Assembly (NCBI GenBank): GCA_947447625.1
Contig: CANFKS010000035.1
Coordinates: 1 to 38,195, forward strand
Length of the DNA stretch: 38,195 nucleotides
Origin: Rhodospirillales bacterium
GTDB taxonomy: Bacteria > Pseudomonadota > Alphaproteobacteria > Acetobacterales > Acetobacteraceae
Direction: 5' to 3'
In this document: positions 36,001 to 38,195 of the stretch, piece after piece
How the letters are laid out: every line of letters starts with the position of its first letter
How positions within the stretch are numbered: the first letter of the stretch is position 1
Position numbers and translations under genes: made by a program
The notes under the pieces: model-generated
Database searches by the model: none
What the model saw: only the letters and a program-made list of their open reading frames with translations
Told to the model about the DNA's origin: nothing

Positions 36001-36456
36001 CCCGCGCTCGACCATCCCGCCCGTCAGGCGGCCGCCCGGCGCTTCCTGTCCCGCCCCGGGCATGGCTTGGGCAGCGAGGATGTCGATCGGGTTGTCGGCG
36101 AAGTGACGGCTCTGCTCGATGATCCTGCCCTTGCCCCGCTGTTCGGCCCTGATGGCCGTGCCGAAGTGCCCCTCACGGGGCTGGTCGCCGGGCAGATCGT
36201 GGGCGGCGTTATCGACCGTCTCGCGGTTCTGGCGGACCGCGTGCTGATCGCCGACTACAAAACCAATCGCGCCCCGCCTGAGAGTGCCGCCAAGGTGCCG
36301 GTGCTGTATCTGCGGCAGATGGCGGCCTATCGTGCTGTGCTGCGCGCGGTGTTTCCTGGCCGCCCCGTCCATTGCGCCCTGGTCTGGACCACCGGCGCGC
36401 GGATCATGCCGCTTCCCGAAACCCTGCTGGACCGTCATGCTCCCGGCGCGGGTTGA
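33025..36456 (+). CDS. addA: Double-strand break repair helicase-nuclease AddA
   Basis: 1143 residues from ATG 33025 (MSTHPGESDP), chosen for GGAGA upstream and the ATGA overlap with addB. UvrD/RecB-like helicase motifs in order: Walker A ASAGSGKT (32-39), motif Ia LTFTKAAAAEM, DEVQDT (397-402), motif III VGDRKQSIYGFQGADP (433-448), motif V MTVHGAKGLQAP (773-784), and motif VI LLYVALTRAEDRL (about 844-856). A C-terminal PDDEXK nuclease holds ADYKTNRAPP (D1077, K1079) and a downstream QMAAY. It unwinds and degrades broken DNA ends together with AddB. Its length and layout are typical for the class. Confidence 0.96.
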   Translation: MSTHPGESDPRSLAQAAQREASDPAVSAFVAASAGSGKTKLLIDRLLRLMLTGAAPGRIQCLTFTKAAAAEMAVRLQRMLGTWVTLPEAELDAALRDLAIPPTDATRAKARALFAEVLDLPGGIRIGTIHAFCQSLLRRFPLEAALSPHFRLVDALETENALGEAREAMLAGAYTEAKRAALATLAGLVALNDFADLVKQLLPRRDWLGADPAAIRRALGCVARSDAEVLESAVQWQGEGALRRAVRVAAEGGSPGVCKRAGEILEWLSIPAEERAEHWPHWCELFLQKSGLPRGPGVFVNKKLGDANPDLITPFLAEQARIAAVEDDRRALRIAGATDALLLLTRPVVEAYAARKDAAGQLDYDDLIQHTARLLDDPGAAWVLYKLDGGLDHLLLDEVQDTAPAQWDIAGRLTGEFFTGETTRDAPRTVFAVGDRKQSIYGFQGADPDQFELWRGRMRGQVEGAGAAWRDVTLDVSFRSTAPVLSLVDAVFANPMAAAGVGEDVKHRPDRAGHAGVVELWPLVPVPDVPDTAAWTVPERNGGAMGAPERLADALAAWIAGACGTLELPSLGRTLAPGDVLVLVRRRNSFARALVKALKARHVPVAGLDRMVLTEQPAVADLLTLCDALLLPEDDLSFACVLTSPLGGLDDADLIALAPGRGGPLWYALRRRAAENPRWQAAADFFGTLLGRVDYAAPHALLSEALGPLGGRARLFARLGPEAADPVDELLQSALSHAAAHPPSLQGFLHWLRQSGAEVKREADGAGTVVRVMTVHGAKGLQAPLVILPDTASVPPDDAKIFWAPDKAGGTPVPLWSPRKELRSSAVDALRAAAEAGRMEEYNRLLYVALTRAEDRLIVCGWESGKKRSPSCWYDLVRDGFIRLGAIATPFEGGWGGERLHVESSQDVPPKRKSTAVVAAPRPLPGWAGRAPLWRPAPPPIEPPVPKPLAPSRPENIGLGAVPAAASPLAERGSGGGRFARGQLIHQLLQHLPALDHPARQAAARRFLSRPGHGLGSEDVDRVVGEVTALLDDPALAPLFGPDGRAEVPLTGLVAGQIVGGVIDRLAVLADRVLIADYKTNRAPPESAAKVPVLYLRQMAAYRAVLRAVFPGRPVHCALVWTTGARIMPLPETLLDRHAPGAG

Positions 36457-36516
36457 TGGTGCGCTGGCGCCATCCCACATCGATTGATCATCCAGGTTTC
36501 ATGAAAGGCTGAACCA

Positions 36517-36843
36517 ATGAGCGAAAACACCAAGCCGGTCACCGACGAGAGCTTCGCCGCTGATGTGCTGAACGCCGAAGGCCCGGTGCTGGTCGATTTC
36601 TGGGCCGAATGGTGCGGCCCCTGCCGCCAGATCGCCCCGGCGCTGGAGGAGATCGGTGCGGAATACAAGGGCAAGCTGACGGTCGCCAAGGTCAATATCG
36701 ACGAAAACCCGATGACGCCCAATCAGTATGGCGTGCGCGGGATTCCGACGATGATCCTGTTCAAGGACGGCAAGCCGGTGGCGACCAAGGTCGGCGCCGC
36801 GCCCAAGAGCGTGCTGAAGAACTGGGTTGCCGGCGAACTTTGA
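36517..36843 (+). CDS. trxA: Thioredoxin 1
   Basis: 108 residues, exact family length. The active site is WCGPC with C33 and C36, preceded by VLVDFWAEW; the cis-proline loop is RGIPTM, and the C-terminus has [13 protein letters not shown]. It reduces protein disulfides in the cytoplasm. It lies 60 bp downstream of addA on the same strand, a position typical of alphaproteobacteria, and is closed by a hairpin at 36851. Shine-Dalgarno AAAGG before ATG 36517. Confidence 0.96.
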   Translation: MSENTKPVTDESFAADVLNAEGPVLVDFWAEWCGPCRQIAPALEEIGAEYKGKLTVAKVNIDENPMTPNQYGVRGIPTMILFKDGKPVATKVGAAPKSVLKNWVAGEL

Positions 36844-36850
36844 TCCGGTC

Positions 36851-36881
36851 GCATCCCGGGGGGGCATGCCCCCCGGGATGC
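36851..36881. terminator. GC-rich hairpin between converging trxA and acetyltransferase genes
   Basis: A 13-bp stem (36851-36863 with 36869-36881, GCATCCCGGGGGG and its complement) has a 5-nt loop. It lies 8 bp after the trxA stop and 7 bp before the end of the facing gene. No T-run follows in either direction, so it may pause polymerase or protect 3' ends rather than act as a classic terminator. Confidence 0.6.
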
Positions 36882-36887
36882 TGAGAC

Positions 36888-37322
36888 TCATCCAGTGTAA
36901 TCGTAGCGGATAAATCCGCGGTTGGACGCCAACCTGTCGTAGAGCAGGCGCGCCGTCGCGTTGCTGTCCTGCGTCATCCAGTAGAGCCGCGAGGCGCCGC
37001 GCGCACGCGCCATGCCCGCCACCGCCTCGATCAAGGCGCGGCCGATGCCTCGGCCGCGCAGGGCCTCCTCGGCGAACAGATCCTGCAAGTAGCACACGTC
37101 ATCGGCCCAGGTGCTGGCATGGAACAGGCAATGCGTGATGCCGACAAGCCTGCCGTCGACATGGGCACCGAAGCCGTAGAGCCCTTCGCCGGCCATCAGG
37201 CGGCGCCAGGTTTCGGCGTAGCGGGCCTCGGGGAGGGCGGTTTTGTAGAACGTCAGATAGCCCTGCCAGAGTTCACCCCAGCGCGCCCGATCCTCCGGGC
37301 GCAGCGCCATCACGTCGGGCAT
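36888..37322 (-). CDS. GNAT-family N-acetyltransferase
   Basis: 144 residues. The acetyl-CoA binding motif A is clear: VCYLQDLFAEEALRGRGIGRALIEAV, with R-G-R-G-I-G at 89-94. Motif B follows as YWMTQDSNATARLLYDRLA. The N-terminal part MALRPEDRARWGELWQGYLTFY is typical of small-molecule or peptide acetyltransferases. Acceptor unknown. The start ATG 37322 overlaps the preceding small ORF by 13 bp, so these minus-strand genes (folC, small ORF, this gene) appear to be one operon. Confidence 0.88.
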   Translation of the reverse strand: MPDVMALRPEDRARWGELWQGYLTFYKTALPEARYAETWRRLMAGEGLYGFGAHVDGRLVGITHCLFHASTWADDVCYLQDLFAEEALRGRGIGRALIEAVAGMARARGASRLYWMTQDSNATARLLYDRLASNRGFIRYDYTG

Positions 37323-37510
37323 GCGCTGCCCTCCGGTTCATAGTCCATGACCCACACGGCAAAATCCTCCGAAAATCCGATGAAGCGATGCGCGTCCCCG
37401 GCGGCAACGAAGCGCGCGCCGCCGGGTCGGATGCGCGGCATCATGGCGAGAGAATGGTTCGCCGAACAGGGCCGGATTGCGGCTGTGGGATCAGACCAAT
37501 CCGGGCTCAG
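37310..37510 (-). CDS. Small conserved-looking 66-residue protein, possible cupin-like fragment
   Basis: A frame with good codon use runs between folC and the acetyltransferase: SPDWSDPTAAIRPCSANHSL, then MPRIRPGGARFVAAGDAHRF and AVWVMDYEPEG. The R-P-G followed by A-A-G-D-A-H-R resembles a half-cupin, but the match is weak. No ATG, GTG or TTG is near its 5' end. CTG 37510 overlaps the folC stop as CTGA and gives 66 residues. The first ATG (37444) gives 44. Its 3' end overlaps the acetyltransferase by 13 bp. Tight packing on both sides supports a real gene; the start is uncertain. Confidence 0.5.
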   Translation of the reverse strand: MSPDWSDPTAAIRPCSANHSLAMMPRIRPGGARFVAAGDAHRFIGFSEDFAVWVMDYEPEGSACPT

Positions 37511-38195
37511 TCCGGCACTGAACCGTCCGCTTTCAGCACCTCGCCGGCCAGATACAGGCTGCCGCAGATCAGCACCCGCGCTGCCGGCCCCGGCGGCAAC
37601 CGGGCGATCGCGCCGGCAATTGTTGGCCCCGGCCGCGCCGCCCCGCCCGAGGCCGCAATGATCGCCGCCACCGGCAAGGCAAGATGCTGGTGCGGCTCGC
37701 TCACGGCCCACAGCGTGGTTGCGTGCACCAGCAGCGGGCGCAGGAATTCCGCGCTGTCCTTGGCCTGCTTCATGCCGACGATGATGTGCAACGGCCGGTC
37801 CGCCCATGTCGTCACATGGGCTGCCAGCGCTTGTCCGCCCCCCGGATTATGCCCGCCGTCGAGCCATAATTCCCATCCTGCGGGCAGTGTCTGCGCCAGT
37901 TTTCCGCTCAGATGCTGCAACCGCGCCGGCCATGTCGCGCGCGCCACCCCCTGGGCCAGCGCCGCATCGGGGATCGGCAATCCCGATGCCCGGATCGCTG
38001 CGACCGCAATCCCGGCATTGTCGATCTGATGTGGGCCGGGCAGGGCAGGGCGGGGCAGCGCCACCCGGCCCGCCTGATCCTCATAGACCAGCCCCTCCGG
38101 CCCCTCGGTGATGCGCCAGTCCAGCAGCGCAGCGCCCACCTGGTGCGCATGGTCCCGAAAGACCTGCATCACCTCTTGCGTCTGTATCCCGGTCA
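37507..38195 (-). CDS. folC: Dihydrofolate synthase / folylpolyglutamate synthase, C-terminal part
   Basis: The frame is open at the right edge, so the N-terminal half with the P-loop lies outside the window; 229 residues are visible. Mur-ligase-type central and C-terminal domains are recognised by PGPHQIDNAGIAVAAI, the FolC motif ATWPARLQHL, LWLDGGHNPGG with the ligase Asp and His, and the closing LICGSLYLAGEVL. It adds glutamate to dihydropteroate and folates. Lying near trxA and addAB is common in alphaproteobacteria. Confidence 0.93.
   Translation of the reverse strand, partial: TGIQTQEVMQVFRDHAHQVGAALLDWRITEGPEGLVYEDQAGRVALPRPALPGPHQIDNAGIAVAAIRASGLPIPDAALAQGVARATWPARLQHLSGKLAQTLPAGWELWLDGGHNPGGGQALAAHVTTWADRPLHIIVGMKQAKDSAEFLRPLLVHATTLWAVSEPHQHLALPVAAIIAASGGAARPGPTIAGAIARLPPGPAARVLICGSLYLAGEVLKADGSVPD

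Overview
The window reads as high-GC chromosomal DNA of an aerobic alphaproteobacterium. An acetic-acid-bacterium-like member of the Rhodospirillales (Acetobacteraceae) fits best. The grounds are an F1-only ATP synthase operon in the order delta-alpha-gamma-beta-epsilon, the alphaproteobacterial form of AddB/AddA, the ispH-thrB-rnhA run, paired cysteine desulfurases next to a 2Fe-2S ferredoxin and mnmA, and large repeat-rich proteins with GloVer-like repeats. This placement is inference from gene content, not a database match. No rRNA, tRNA, CRISPR array, transposase or phage gene was seen.

Layout. 1-3.8 kb: the end of one large surface/secreted-type protein and a complete 867-aa repeat protein, separated by a palindrome-rich, AT-rich spacer. 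3.8-12.4 kb: accessory metabolism, with a CDP-alcohol phosphatidyltransferase, a sugar-acid module (UxaA-type dehydratase, HpcH/HpaI aldolase, divergent amidohydrolase-2 lactonase-like enzyme) and a peptide-type ABC importer that has only one of the usual two ATPases. 12.6-17.5 kb: atpHAGDC on the minus strand. 17.7-22.5 kb: an alpha/beta hydrolase, a 515-bp orphan spacer, then nifS-like, iscS-like, ferredoxin and mnmA, which together look like a sulfur-relay unit for tRNA 2-thiolation. 23.0-25.5 kb: ispH-thrB-rnhA. 25.5-29.6 kb: a lipoprotein, a DHA2-family drug exporter, and a ferredoxin-NADP reductase translationally coupled to a CofC-type guanylyltransferase (a coenzyme F420 pathway enzyme). 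29.6-38.2 kb: tsaE-addB-addA-trxA on the plus strand, facing a GNAT acetyltransferase, a small overlapping gene and the 3' part of folC.

The most distinctive feature is a dispersed mosaic palindrome with two modules. Module A is a hairpin built on TTTTTGG(T/C)GG. Module B is a hairpin built on GAGCGGGATGCCTTC. Copies or fragments lie at six loci, and at five gene ends the repeat itself supplies the TAG stop codon. In rnhA it also encodes the last nine residues. By my reading only one other gene in the window (the ferredoxin) uses TAG. Other unusual points are a palindromic insertion nested inside one repeat copy, a terminator-like hairpin with a T6 run directly in front of the dehydratase ribosome-binding site, a 37-codon ORF coupled on both sides exactly where the second ABC ATPase is expected, an 18-bp tandem repeat at the 5' end of the lipoprotein gene, and a CTG-started candidate gene between folC and the acetyltransferase.
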